Positions 42,609-50,890 of a DNA stretch of 64,000 nucleotides are shown in pieces. The notes under the pieces were generated by a model. It was not told where the DNA came from. It searched no databases and saw only the letters and a list, made by a program, of their open reading frames with translations. The translations under genes were made by a program, and so were the position numbers. The stretch is from assembly GCA_023458415.1 (NCBI GenBank), contig JAEWZO010000003.1, positions 62,001 to 126,000 on the forward strand. The letters are read 5' to 3'. Source of the stretch: Bacteroidota bacterium (GTDB lineage Bacteria; Bacteroidota; Bacteroidia; Flavobacteriales; Weeksellaceae). Position 1 is the stretch's first letter. Every line of letters starts with the position of its first letter.

Positions 42609-43681
42609 AGCAAATCATTCCATTTTTTAATCACTTCTTTAGCAGAAAACCTATGCCGATTTTGAAATGCATTTTCAGAAAATTTTTCCCGTTTTTCTTC
42701 ATCCATAATAAGATGAGATAATTCAGAAGCAAACTTTTCTATGTTATTGTGCTCTAGCAACAGACCGTCATCACTTATTATATGTCGTGGACCATTTGGC
42801 GAATCGTAAGAAACCGCTGGTAACGCCGCCCACTTACATTCCAAAAGAACCATACCGAAAGATTCTGTTTGCGATGTTAGACATAGAATAGAAGATATCC
42901 CCATTACTTCTTTGAGATTAGATGTTGCAGGTAAGAAATTAATGCGACCAATATTGTATTGATTAATATAGGCTATATATTCATTAAGAAGATCTTCGTC
43001 ACCGTTGCCGTAGATTTCCAAATTCCAAGCGGGGTGTTCCTTATATATCTTTTCCCATATTTTAATTAAATGATCATATTGTTTGTCTGGATGAATACGA
43101 CCAGCGGAAATTATTTTTTTTTGTCTATATCGATACACAATATGTTCTCCACTGTCAATTTGGATAAAATTTGGAATTACAGTAAGATTATTTAATTGGT
43201 AATACTGTTTTTCGTCTTCATTTAGCAAAACTATTTTATGGTATCTATTTAAAAACCACCATTTATATTTCCAACTTTTGGTAACTGATAAAGCACCGGA
43301 GCTGTGAATTTCAAGAACTTTATTTATTTTTGGTAGAATAAATGGTAAAATTAGAGAAGGAATACCCGTGAGAGTAGTTATGACGATATCAGGAGATTCT
43401 TTTTTTAAAATTTTATTCACTTTCGATGTCAAAGTAAATAACTCATACACACTATATCTTTTCTTTTTTCTCTGTATCTTTAAATCAACTAATTTAAAGT
43501 CATTTTTTGGTGGATATAATATCGGAGCATTATTTTGGTTGATAGTAACAACCACTACCTCATAGCCATATTCTTCTATCCACGCATCAATTTTATTTGA
43601 CAACATTCTTTCTATACCGCCATGATATTTAAAATGATTTACAATGTAAAGAACCTTTTTTCTATATTTATCTGAATTCAT
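42605..43681 (-). CDS. Glycosyltransferase family 4
   Basis: A GT-B enzyme of 358 residues from the ATG at 43681 (MNSDKYRKKVLYIVNHFKYH); an alternative ATG is at 43696. Motifs: GGIERMLSNKIDAW near the N-terminus, KKIISAGRIHPDKQYDHLIK and SQTESFGMVLLECKWAALPA in the donor half, with E-x7-E. AT-rich compared with its neighbours. The start overlaps the stop of the next GT4 and its stop overlaps the AT3 relic by four bases, marking old translational coupling. Confidence 0.86.
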   Translation of the reverse strand: MNSDKYRKKVLYIVNHFKYHGGIERMLSNKIDAWIEEYGYEVVVVTINQNNAPILYPPKNDFKLVDLKIQRKKKRYSVYELFTLTSKVNKILKKESPDIVITTLTGIPSLILPFILPKINKVLEIHSSGALSVTKSWKYKWWFLNRYHKIVLLNEDEKQYYQLNNLTVIPNFIQIDSGEHIVYRYRQKKIISAGRIHPDKQYDHLIKIWEKIYKEHPAWNLEIYGNGDEDLLNEYIAYINQYNIGRINFLPATSNLKEVMGISSILCLTSQTESFGMVLLECKWAALPAVSYDSPNGPRHIISDDGLLLEHNNIEKFASELSHLIMDEEKREKFSENAFQNRHRFSAKEVIKKWNDLL

Positions 43682-44729
43682 TATAAAAAGTTTCAAGATT
43701 ATGAATATACTTCTCTATTGTAAATTTATCGGTAACAGATTGATATCCTATTTCCCCAACTCTTTGCAATTGAATATTATCTAAATTAAGGATATAATTA
43801 AATGTAGATAGAAATTCATTTTCATTATGGGGATCAAATAACCATCCATTTTCTCCATCATTAATAAATTCCGGAATTCCTCCCACATTAGAACATAGAA
43901 CAGGAATTTGCAAGAACATGGCTTCTACAGCGGCAATACCAAAACCTTCGGAAAACGATGGTAATATATATAAATCAGCAGAGCAAAGGTACTGCGATGG
44001 TTCTTTAACAAAACCCACAAAAGTAACCTTATTACTAATGTTTAATACGCCAGCAAGTTTTTCAAGATTTTCTCTTTCCCGGCCATCCCCGACAATTGTT
44101 AGCTGGATATCTTTTTTAGACAGTTTTGCAAATGCACGCAAAAGCGTTGCAACGTTTTTAACTTTCTCCAATCGACCCACATAGACAATATTGAAATTGA
44201 GGTTTTCTTTTTTTGGAAAAACTTTGGGTTTACTTACAGGATTGTAAATAACAATTCCTTTTGTCGCAGGTATTTCGCGCGTTCTCATCAAATGATCTAT
44301 AACTGATTGGGAAACGCCGACAACTTTATCCGCAAACCTATATACTAGCGAAAACACCTTTTTTGCTAGCTTAGAATGATTCGGAATACCAATTTCTTCA
44401 CCGATGACGGTTTTTACTCCTGCTAATTTTGCGGCAAAAATGCCATGAAAATTGGCTTCTGCTGCTGCGCTATGTACAATATCTGGTTTTATTTTTCTTA
44501 TGAGTTTGTAAACTGCCCAAATATTTGACAAATTCTTTATTGCAAAATTGCGTTTGAGGATATGTACTTCAAACCCCCTTTCCCTTAATATACCTTCTGC
44601 GTATCCACCATAACCAATGGACGCAAATATATATTCATTTTGCAATAATTCAGGTTTTTCTGTGAAACTGATGTATTGTTTTTCTTGACCTCCAAAGTCA
44701 AGAAGAGTAGTCAGGCGAAGAATTTTCAT
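43668..44729 (-). CDS. Glycosyltransferase family 4
   Basis: A 353-residue GT-B enzyme. The N-terminus is ILRLTTLLDFGGQEKQYISF. The donor half has LNFNIVYVGRLEKVKNVATL, IQLTIVGDGRERENLEKLAG and ILPSFSEGFGIAAVEAMFLQ. The complete E-x7-E motif and GGIPEFINDGENGWLFD are intact. It overlaps the GT2 gene by four bases. A capsule GT of unknown sugar specificity. Confidence 0.88.
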   Translation of the reverse strand: MKILRLTTLLDFGGQEKQYISFTEKPELLQNEYIFASIGYGGYAEGILRERGFEVHILKRNFAIKNLSNIWAVYKLIRKIKPDIVHSAAAEANFHGIFAAKLAGVKTVIGEEIGIPNHSKLAKKVFSLVYRFADKVVGVSQSVIDHLMRTREIPATKGIVIYNPVSKPKVFPKKENLNFNIVYVGRLEKVKNVATLLRAFAKLSKKDIQLTIVGDGRERENLEKLAGVLNISNKVTFVGFVKEPSQYLCSADLYILPSFSEGFGIAAVEAMFLQIPVLCSNVGGIPEFINDGENGWLFDPHNENEFLSTFNYILNLDNIQLQRVGEIGYQSVTDKFTIEKYIHNLETFYNEFR

Positions 44730-45646
44730 ACGGCTTCGTTTTTTATTTTTGAGAAAATCCTGGTCATAAAGTTAATCGCATTTTTTACAAATTGTTTTTT
44801 GAAAAATAGATTGTTCTGAATAATAAAAATTATAAATTGATAAAACTGTTTAAGGGCAAGTCTTTTATTTACAGGTATTAAGTATAGCGCTTTTGCATAT
44901 AAATTGTCGGCATATGAAAATTTTATTTGTCGGAAAACATTGCTTGAGTTTTTCGCTTTAAGTTTTTCCTGTAATGAAATCAAAGTCGAATATGTCCCTA
45001 AAGCTTTATTAATTTTATTTATTTCATCAATTGAAGAATAAACACCAAAACCTGTCATGCGGTATACCGCACCAACAAAATTAAGATTTGTCACTTTTCC
45101 AAACATCTGCAGATAATTAAAAAGAAATGTATCACCATTAAAAACTTCGGCAGTAAATTTAAAATAGTCTGCATTTAATATATTTTTGAATAAAACGCAC
45201 TGTGTATAAAGAATATCTTGGGAAAAGAAGTTTTTTTCAAAATCATTTTCTACAACAATCCTCTGATGTCCTACAGCAATATATTCCTTATTCTCCTCCA
45301 AAAAATCAACCTGCTTCTGGAGTTTCAGCGGGTCGGTCCAGTAATCGTCGCCTTCGCAGAGTGCAATGTATTCGCCGGTTGCCTGTTCTAATGCCCAAAC
45401 GAAATTAGGCATCATGCCTTTGTTGGTTTCGTGTTTGGTATATTTTATTTCAAAGTTGCTTGGTGCAGGGTTTTCTAAGAAATATTTTTTCACAACCTCA
45501 TCTGTTGCGTCCGGGGAATTATCGTTTGCGATGATAAATTCTATAGGACCATCATATTGCTGCATGAGCACACCATCAAGGGTTTCCGTGATGTATTTTT
45601 CGTGACCATAGGTGATGGTGACTACGCTAACTTTGGGTAATTCCAT
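44726..45646 (-). CDS. Glycosyltransferase family 2
   Basis: I use the second ATG (45646, MELPKVSVVTITYGHEKYIT, 306 residues); the first is at 45652. The GT-A core has EFIIANDNSPDATDEV, then CEGDDYWTDPLKLQKQVDFL, where the DD pair binds metal and nucleotide. The C-terminal third is helical without a second domain. It belongs to the GT2 family common in capsule clusters. A GT4 follows with a four-base overlap. Confidence 0.87.
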   Translation of the reverse strand: MELPKVSVVTITYGHEKYITETLDGVLMQQYDGPIEFIIANDNSPDATDEVVKKYFLENPAPSNFEIKYTKHETNKGMMPNFVWALEQATGEYIALCEGDDYWTDPLKLQKQVDFLEENKEYIAVGHQRIVVENDFEKNFFSQDILYTQCVLFKNILNADYFKFTAEVFNGDTFLFNYLQMFGKVTNLNFVGAVYRMTGFGVYSSIDEINKINKALGTYSTLISLQEKLKAKNSSNVFRQIKFSYADNLYAKALYLIPVNKRLALKQFYQFIIFIIQNNLFFKKQFVKNAINFMTRIFSKIKNEAV

Positions 45647-45655
45647 ATTCATGTA

Positions 45656-46291
45656 TTACATCAATTCTTTTTTCACCACTGCAGGGATGCCTGCTACCAT
45701 TACATTTGCAGGTATATTATTTCTCACTATGGCTCCTGCTGCAATAACAGAATTACTTCCGATAACAACATCAGGAAAAATTACTGAACCTGCTCCTATA
45801 CTTACAAAATTCCCTATATCGGCTCTTCCCAAGATGCTGGTTGATGGTGAAATTTCACAAAACTCCCCTATTTTAACATCATGTGTAATCACAGAATTAT
45901 AGTAAACCATGGTGCCTTTCCCAATTATAACATCATTAGAAATTTTAACTCCCGAAAGAATATTACATCCCGAACTGATCTGTATTCCAAAACTTCCTAT
46001 TTCAGCATGTTTACTGATGACACTGCTCAATTCGCCTCCTATACTTTCAAATTTATCGCAAAGCTTTTTTCTTAAGGAAGGATTTCCAATACCTAAAACA
46101 AAATGATTCGAAGTTTGGTTGAAATAGGTTTTAGCCTCCTCGATTGTTCTTAAAACAGGGAATTGCCCAAATAATTTTTCGGGCAGATCGACATTGACAT
46201 CATCGTAAAAACAAAGGTTTTCGGTTTGTCCGTTCTGATGAAGAATTTCCAGGACTTCCTTAGCAAAGCCTTTTGCACCAATGATCAGCAT
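45656..46291 (-). CDS. NeuD-family sugar acetyltransferase
   Basis: A 211-residue protein with the PglD/NeuD layout. The Rossmann-like part begins MLIIGAKGFAKEVLEILHQN. Hexapeptide repeats follow: VIGKGTMVYYNSVITHDVKI, SILGRADIGNFVSIGAGSVI, VVIGSNSVIAAGAIVRNNIP. The catalytic-type histidine sits in NSVITHDVKIGE. It is three bases from the DegT aminotransferase gene, so the pair likely makes and acetylates an amino-deoxysugar, as VioA/VioB or QdtB/QdtC do. Which sugar is undetermined. Confidence 0.85.
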   Translation of the reverse strand: MLIIGAKGFAKEVLEILHQNGQTENLCFYDDVNVDLPEKLFGQFPVLRTIEEAKTYFNQTSNHFVLGIGNPSLRKKLCDKFESIGGELSSVISKHAEIGSFGIQISSGCNILSGVKISNDVIIGKGTMVYYNSVITHDVKIGEFCEISPSTSILGRADIGNFVSIGAGSVIFPDVVIGSNSVIAAGAIVRNNIPANVMVAGIPAVVKKELM

Positions 46292-46293
46292 AA

Positions 46294-47376
46294 TTAATTA
46301 TTTTGAACTCTTAATATCAATCGACAAATTAAATCCACTTCTTCGAAAGTCAAATCATAATACAACGGCAAACATAAAACCCTTTGGGCGATATCATTTG
46401 TTATTGGCAAATCCTGTGATTTGACATAAGGAAGCGAAGTCGCCAGGGAAGGATAAAAATATCTGCGGGTAAAGACTTCATTCAATTTCAGAAGCTCTAC
46501 ACATTGCAACATCAATGCTTCTGATTCAAACACCAACGGATAATAGGCAAAGTTGTTTTCCGAAGCGGAATGCCATATTGGTCGGCGTGCTTTCAGGTTC
46601 TTCAGTTTTTCATCATATCTTGCCGTAAGGTCTTTTCTTTTCTGATGAATCGCTTCCAAATATTTTAAATTCGCCAAGCCCATGGCGGCGTGGTATTCGG
46701 AATTTTTTCCATTGATGCCCAATTCGGCAAAACTTTCGGGACCATCAAAACCAAAGTTTCTCATGTAAGCCAACCGTTTGAGTAATGCCGCATCTTTGGT
46801 TACCACCAATCCACCCTCCACCGAGTGGTAGAGCTTGGTGGCATGCAGACTGCAAGTTGAGATATCTCCGTATTCAAAAACAGATTTGCCGTTCACCTGC
46901 ACGCCAAACGCATGTGCCGCATCGTAAATAACTTTAAGCTGATGCTTTTTCGCGATAAATTCAATTTTCTCCACGTCGCACGGATTTCCGTACACATGAG
47001 TCGCCAAAATAGCGGTGGTCTCAGGCGTAATCGCCTCCTCAATCTTATCCGCATCGATGTTTAAAGAATGTTCATCAATATCCACAAAAACCGGGGTACA
47101 GTGTTCCCAAACAATCGCACTGGTTGTAGCCACAAACGAAAACGGTGTGGTGATGATTTCGCCTTTCAGGTCTAATGCTTTAATCGCCATTTGAATTGCT
47201 ACCGTACCGTTGGTCACAAAAAGCAGGTGATTGACTTTCAGAGTATCTTTCAGGCGAAGTTCCAAATCGCTGGCAAGCGGACCCATATTGGTAAGCCACT
47301 GCCGCTTCCAGATTCCGTCAAGATAATGCTGATAAACCTGCTGTGGCGGTAAAAAAGGTTTTGTTACGGGGATCAT
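46294..47376 (-). CDS. DegT/DnrJ/EryC1 sugar aminotransferase
   Basis: A 360-residue PLP enzyme with Schiff-base lysine K181 in CSLHATKLYHSVEGGL, cofactor aspartate in VIYDAAHAFGV and TTPFSFVATTSAIVW. The SLHATKLYHSVEGG form resembles VioA-type dTDP-4-keto-6-deoxyglucose 4-aminotransferases more than the PglE-like enzyme of locus 1. No dTDP-glucose pathway genes (rmlA/rmlB) are nearby, so the source of its substrate is outside the window. It overlaps the flippase stop by four bases. Confidence 0.86.
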   Translation of the reverse strand: MIPVTKPFLPPQQVYQHYLDGIWKRQWLTNMGPLASDLELRLKDTLKVNHLLFVTNGTVAIQMAIKALDLKGEIITTPFSFVATTSAIVWEHCTPVFVDIDEHSLNIDADKIEEAITPETTAILATHVYGNPCDVEKIEFIAKKHQLKVIYDAAHAFGVQVNGKSVFEYGDISTCSLHATKLYHSVEGGLVVTKDAALLKRLAYMRNFGFDGPESFAELGINGKNSEYHAAMGLANLKYLEAIHQKRKDLTARYDEKLKNLKARRPIWHSASENNFAYYPLVFESEALMLQCVELLKLNEVFTRRYFYPSLATSLPYVKSQDLPITNDIAQRVLCLPLYYDLTFEEVDLICRLILRVQNN

Positions 47377-48845
47377 AGGTATTTAATAAAAGGAATGGGA
47401 ATGGATACAGGAATTTTCTTCTTCAGAAGTTCCGCAATAAATTTTCCACTCTCAAACCGGAATATGCGGGCAAAGATAAGAAAAAAGGTAAGTCCGGTTA
47501 AAGCACCTGCCATGAGGCGCATTATGTCACGGTAACCGGAAAGAACCGCATCCAGAAGAAAGACTGCAATGCCCATGGCTATGGAGAGGACTATAGCCGG
47601 CAGAATATCGAGCAGCTGTTCCCATGAGGGATATTTCAAAAATTTACCGGAGTAATGGGTATTGATAAAAAAAGCCATCACAGAGAAAATAACCTGCCCC
47701 CAAATAAGTCCCATAATTCCAAAAGAAAAAGACCCTGCAAGAACCACAAGAAGCAAGATTTTCTTGATGATTTCAAGCCTAAGAAAAAGGTCACTTCTGC
47801 CTTTTACGGAAAGGATATTCAGGTTATAAGCATGCAGCGGATAAAGAATTCCTGCCACACAAAGAATACGAAAATAAGGAACAGCAAGAAGCCATTTTTC
47901 GGTAAAAAGAAACCTGAAAAGCGGCTCCGCCAAAACTGCCATCATTACTAAAACAGGGGCTATGATGAAGATCACCATTCTCATAATCTGTTTATAAACA
48001 GACTTTAAGCGAACATCGTCATTTTTGATTTCGGCAAACAGCGGATAGGTTACTTTGTTTAAAATCCCCGAAAAGGTACTTACCGGAAGCTGCTTTAAAC
48101 TGTCGGCACGATTATAAAAACCCAATTGTGTAGGAGCATAAAATTTACCAATCAGTAGGGTGTATGCATTACTAAAAAGAATATCCAGGATACCCGAAAA
48201 CATCATCCGGCTGCCAAAACCAAAATGGTAACGGAATTTTTGCTGATCGAATATAAGAGAAGGTCTCCAACCTGACTGCACCCACAACATCGCTGTATTC
48301 ACTACTGCTCCGGCAAGTCCCATCCATACTAAACTCATCACTCCAAAGCCGCTGTACGCCAAACTCACCCCAACAACAGCAGAAACCAGCGTGGAAACAA
48401 GAGATGATTTGGTTTCCGTTTTGAAATCAAGATGCTTGTGTAATCTTGTGACCTGCACCGCAGTAAATGCACTGATAATAAAACTTAAAGTATAAAGACG
48501 GGTAATTTTGGTAAGTACCGGTTGCTTGAAAAAATCTGCTATATAAGGTGCCGCAATAAACATCACCGCATAAATAATAATACTGCCCACCAAATTGAAG
48601 ACAAATACTGTTGAATAATCTCCTTGATCTGCATCGGTAGTCCTGATCAGTGAAGCACCGAGTCCACTCCCAATAAGAGCCCCTCCGATACCCATAAAAA
48701 TGCCAATCATAGCGATAAGCCCAAATTCAGCAGGTAAGAGTAAACGTGCCAGAATAATAGATACTCCAAAATTAATAAACTGGTTCCCAAAAGTCTGAAT
48801 GGAAGACCACAGCATTCCAGATAAAGCTTGTTGTTTTAGAGACAT
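47373..48845 (-). CDS. Lipopolysaccharide/exopolysaccharide flippase (Wzx/WzxC-like)
   Basis: A 490-residue membrane protein of the MOP flippase superfamily, with 12-14 helices. The N-terminus is LKQQALSGMLWSSIQTFGNQ followed by FGVSIILARLLLPAEFGLIA, matching WzxC/colanic-type flippases more than the shorter flippase in locus 1. It overlaps the aminotransferase gene by four bases and lies 33 bases past the ugd relic. Together with Wza2/Wzc2 it completes an export route for the locus 2 polymer. Confidence 0.9.
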   Translation of the reverse strand: MSLKQQALSGMLWSSIQTFGNQFINFGVSIILARLLLPAEFGLIAMIGIFMGIGGALIGSGLGASLIRTTDADQGDYSTVFVFNLVGSIIIYAVMFIAAPYIADFFKQPVLTKITRLYTLSFIISAFTAVQVTRLHKHLDFKTETKSSLVSTLVSAVVGVSLAYSGFGVMSLVWMGLAGAVVNTAMLWVQSGWRPSLIFDQQKFRYHFGFGSRMMFSGILDILFSNAYTLLIGKFYAPTQLGFYNRADSLKQLPVSTFSGILNKVTYPLFAEIKNDDVRLKSVYKQIMRMVIFIIAPVLVMMAVLAEPLFRFLFTEKWLLAVPYFRILCVAGILYPLHAYNLNILSVKGRSDLFLRLEIIKKILLLVVLAGSFSFGIMGLIWGQVIFSVMAFFINTHYSGKFLKYPSWEQLLDILPAIVLSIAMGIAVFLLDAVLSGYRDIMRLMAGALTGLTFFLIFARIFRFESGKFIAELLKKKIPVSIPIPFIKYL

Positions 48846-48878
48846 TCGCTCATTTTATTTCGTTTAACGGATGAAAAA

Positions 48879-49136
48879 TCAATCATTCCCAAACAAATCC
48901 CTCGTATAAACTTTCTCTTCCACATCGGCGAGTTCAGGTGCTTTGCGGTTGGAGATGATGACATCACATTCCTTTTTAAAGTTTTCCAAGTCTTTGGTCA
49001 CGCGGGAACCGAAGAAGGTTTCTTCTTTCATGACGGGTTCGTACACCCCCACTTCACGGTGCTGCGCCAGTAAAAGGGCATTGGAAAGCCCTACGTAGCC
49101 GGTACCGACAACTGTGATTTTCATTTTTTCTTTCAT
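48879..49136 (-). pseudogene. Internally deleted UDP-glucose 6-dehydrogenase relic
   Basis: An 85-codon frame fuses the first ~28 residues of a UDP-glucose/UDP-ManNAc dehydrogenase (MKITVVGTGYVGLSNALLLA, the NAD-binding motif) with the last ~55 residues (YEPVMKEETFFGSRVTKDLE, DVIISNRKAPEL, EKVYTRDLFGND). About 300 codons between are gone and the frame is kept. The junction lies near residue 29 (AQHREV/GVYEP). No catalytic cysteine or sugar-binding domain remains, so it cannot be active. Confidence 0.85.
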
Positions 49137-49179
49137 CTTAGGCTAACGCCATTGTTTTACCACTTATTTTATTTAATTT

Positions 49180-49400
49180 GTTTTCTTCCTTTAGGTCTTT
49201 TGTCTTGAAACAAAAGAACCAAAAATTCAAGACTGGATCTTTTTGCTAAAAACCAAAATTCTTTTTTCCAGAAAATCCACAAACTTGCGCGGATTTACTG
49301 TAGTTTCTTCGATTGAAACGTACTGCCGCGCTTCGGACAGTGTGGATTTTTATATGTTTTTCTTTATTGTACAATCGCTCGAAAAAAGTATTTTCGTTTT
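49180..49400. repeat. Probable dispersed flavobacterial intergenic repeat
   Basis: The 364-base gap between the ugd relic and the dehydrogenase gene holds TTTAGGTCTTTTGTCTTGAA, the hairpin arms CTTTTGT/ACAAAAG (49197-49216) and AACCAAAAATTCAAGACTGG. I recall this signature from Chryseobacterium and Flavobacterium intergenic repeats that run on into a GCGCGG-containing hairpin. Single copy in the window, so its repetitiveness is recalled knowledge. No coding potential was seen in the gap. Confidence 0.5.
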
Positions 49401-49500
49401 TTTAACGCAAAAATCTCCTAAGTCATTGTTGGGATACTAAACAAATTTATGGAAGGTATTCATTTCTGTTGTGTTTATTTACCCACCCGCTAACTGAGCC

Positions 49501-50868
49501 CTACAACTTCTGGTCCGCGTTTTCAAGAATTCCTTTCACATCATACACCACTGAATTGTCTTTAAGGTTGAGGTTGAGGTCGAGGTTGAGAAATTCGTTG
49601 TGTGCTACTCCGAGGACTACTGCATCGTATTTTGAGGGTGAGATTGAGGTTGAGGCTAAGGTGCTTTCCGGCTGCGCGGCGGAAAGAGATTCCTCGCTGC
49701 GCCCGGAATGACAGGGTAAAGTATTATAACAGGTCAATCCGTACTCATGTTTTACTTCATCCGGTTTTGCCCAGGGGTCGTAAATGGTGACCTTGATACC
49801 GTAGTCTTTCAATGCGGCTATAACATCTACAATCTTGGTATTGCGGACATCGGGACAGTTTTCTTTAAACGTGATTCCCAGCATCAACACTTCGGCACCT
49901 TTGACCGCAATGTCTTTTTTGATCATGGCTTTTACAACCTGAGAGGCGACATAAGAACCCATCGAGTCGTTCATGCGTCTTCCTGCCAGGATAATCTCGG
50001 GATGGTAACCGAATTCCTGTGCTTTCTGCGCCAGGTAATAGGGATCCACGCCAATGCAGTGTCCACCCACAAGGCCCGGTTTAAAGGGAAGGAAATTCCA
50101 TTTGGTGCCGGCTGCTTCCAGCACATCATGGGTATTGATGTCCATGAGGTTAAAGATCTTCGCCAGTTCGTTCACAAAAGCAATATTGATGTCTCTTTGC
50201 GAATTTTCAATCACTTTAGCCGCTTCCGCCACTTTGATGGTCGGTGCTAAATGTGTTCCTGCCGTAATGACTGATTTATATAAATCATCTACTTTTTTTC
50301 CAATTTCCGGCGTGGAACCTGAGGTTACTTTTAGGATTTTTTCTACGGTATGTTCTTTATCTCCCGGATTAATGCGTTCCGGAGAATAACCCGCATAAAA
50401 ATCTTCGTTAAACTTTAATCCGGAAACTTTTTCCAGGACCGGAATACATTCTTCTTCGGTAACCCCTGGATAAACAGTAGATTCGTAGATAACAACATCT
50501 CCCTTTTTCAATACTTTTCCCACCGTTTCACTGGCTTTGTAAAGTGGCGTTAAATCCGGCCGGTTATTTTTATCCACCGGAGTTGGAACCGTTACAACAA
50601 AATAATTACAGTCTTTGATGTCGTCTAATTTATTAGAATTATAAAGACCAATGTCATCGGAATTATGTTCTTTGAGCACCGACTTTAGAATGTCGTTTTC
50701 AACTTCAAGTGTAGCATCCACTCCAGAATTTAATTCTTTAATTCTACTTTCATTGATGTCGAAACCTACCACCGGATACTTTGTCGCGAACAATCTCGCC
50801 AAAGGTAATCCTACATATCCCAATCCGATGATTGCAATTTTATCGTTAGAACGCTGAGGAGTATTCAT
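49501..50868 (-). CDS. UDP-N-acetylhexosamine 6-dehydrogenase (TviB/WbpO-like) with in-frame insertion
   Basis: A 455-residue nucleotide-sugar dehydrogenase. The NAD motif is IAIIGLGYVGLPLARLFA, the catalytic cysteine is C271 in LVGGHCIGVDPYYLA, and TYPGVTEEECIPVLE-like and AGYSPERINPGDKEH segments match TviB/WbpO/VipA. It oxidises UDP-GlcNAc or UDP-GalNAc to the uronic acid; the next gene is a TviC-like epimerase, supporting UDP-GalNAcA. Residues 385-412 (CHSGRSEESL...) are a repeat-derived insertion in the third domain; without it the protein would have about 427 residues, the usual length. Activity with the insertion is uncertain. Confidence 0.88.
   Translation of the reverse strand: MNTPQRSNDKIAIIGLGYVGLPLARLFATKYPVVGFDINESRIKELNSGVDATLEVENDILKSVLKEHNSDDIGLYNSNKLDDIKDCNYFVVTVPTPVDKNNRPDLTPLYKASETVGKVLKKGDVVIYESTVYPGVTEEECIPVLEKVSGLKFNEDFYAGYSPERINPGDKEHTVEKILKVTSGSTPEIGKKVDDLYKSVITAGTHLAPTIKVAEAAKVIENSQRDINIAFVNELAKIFNLMDINTHDVLEAAGTKWNFLPFKPGLVGGHCIGVDPYYLAQKAQEFGYHPEIILAGRRMNDSMGSYVASQVVKAMIKKDIAVKGAEVLMLGITFKENCPDVRNTKIVDVIAALKDYGIKVTIYDPWAKPDEVKHEYGLTCYNTLPCHSGRSEESLSAAQPESTLASTSISPSKYDAVVLGVAHNEFLNLDLNLNLKDNSVVYDVKGILENADQKL
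49567..49590. repeat. TTGAGG hexamer tract in the dehydrogenase gene
   Basis: Four near-perfect GGTTGA/TTGAGG units read in the minus frame as LNLDLNLNL (residues 428-436). A second tract at 49643-49655 lies next to the CHSGRSEES insertion, so the two tracts may be related. Confidence 0.55.
49631..49716. repeat. CHSGRSEES-type repeat inserted in-frame
   Basis: On the minus strand, CCCTGTCATTCCGGGCGCAG begins the well-known 'CHSGRSEES' intergenic repeat motif (GCGCAGCGAGGAATC), followed by a GCGCGGC hairpin portion and the TTGAGG tract. In this gene it is translated as residues 385-412, between Rossmann strands of the C-terminal domain. Confidence 0.75.
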
Positions 50869-50890
50869 TTGTAAATTTTAAGTTTAATAT

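Noticed and set aside
49197..49216. The CTTTTGT/ACAAAAG hairpin as a rho-independent terminator for the dehydrogenase gene
   Set aside because: It is about 280 bases past the stop and has no U-run on the minus strand; it fits a dispersed repeat better.
49561..49662. A CRISPR or tandem-repeat array of TTGAGG units
   Set aside because: There are only a few hexamer copies without spacers and they are inside a coding sequence.
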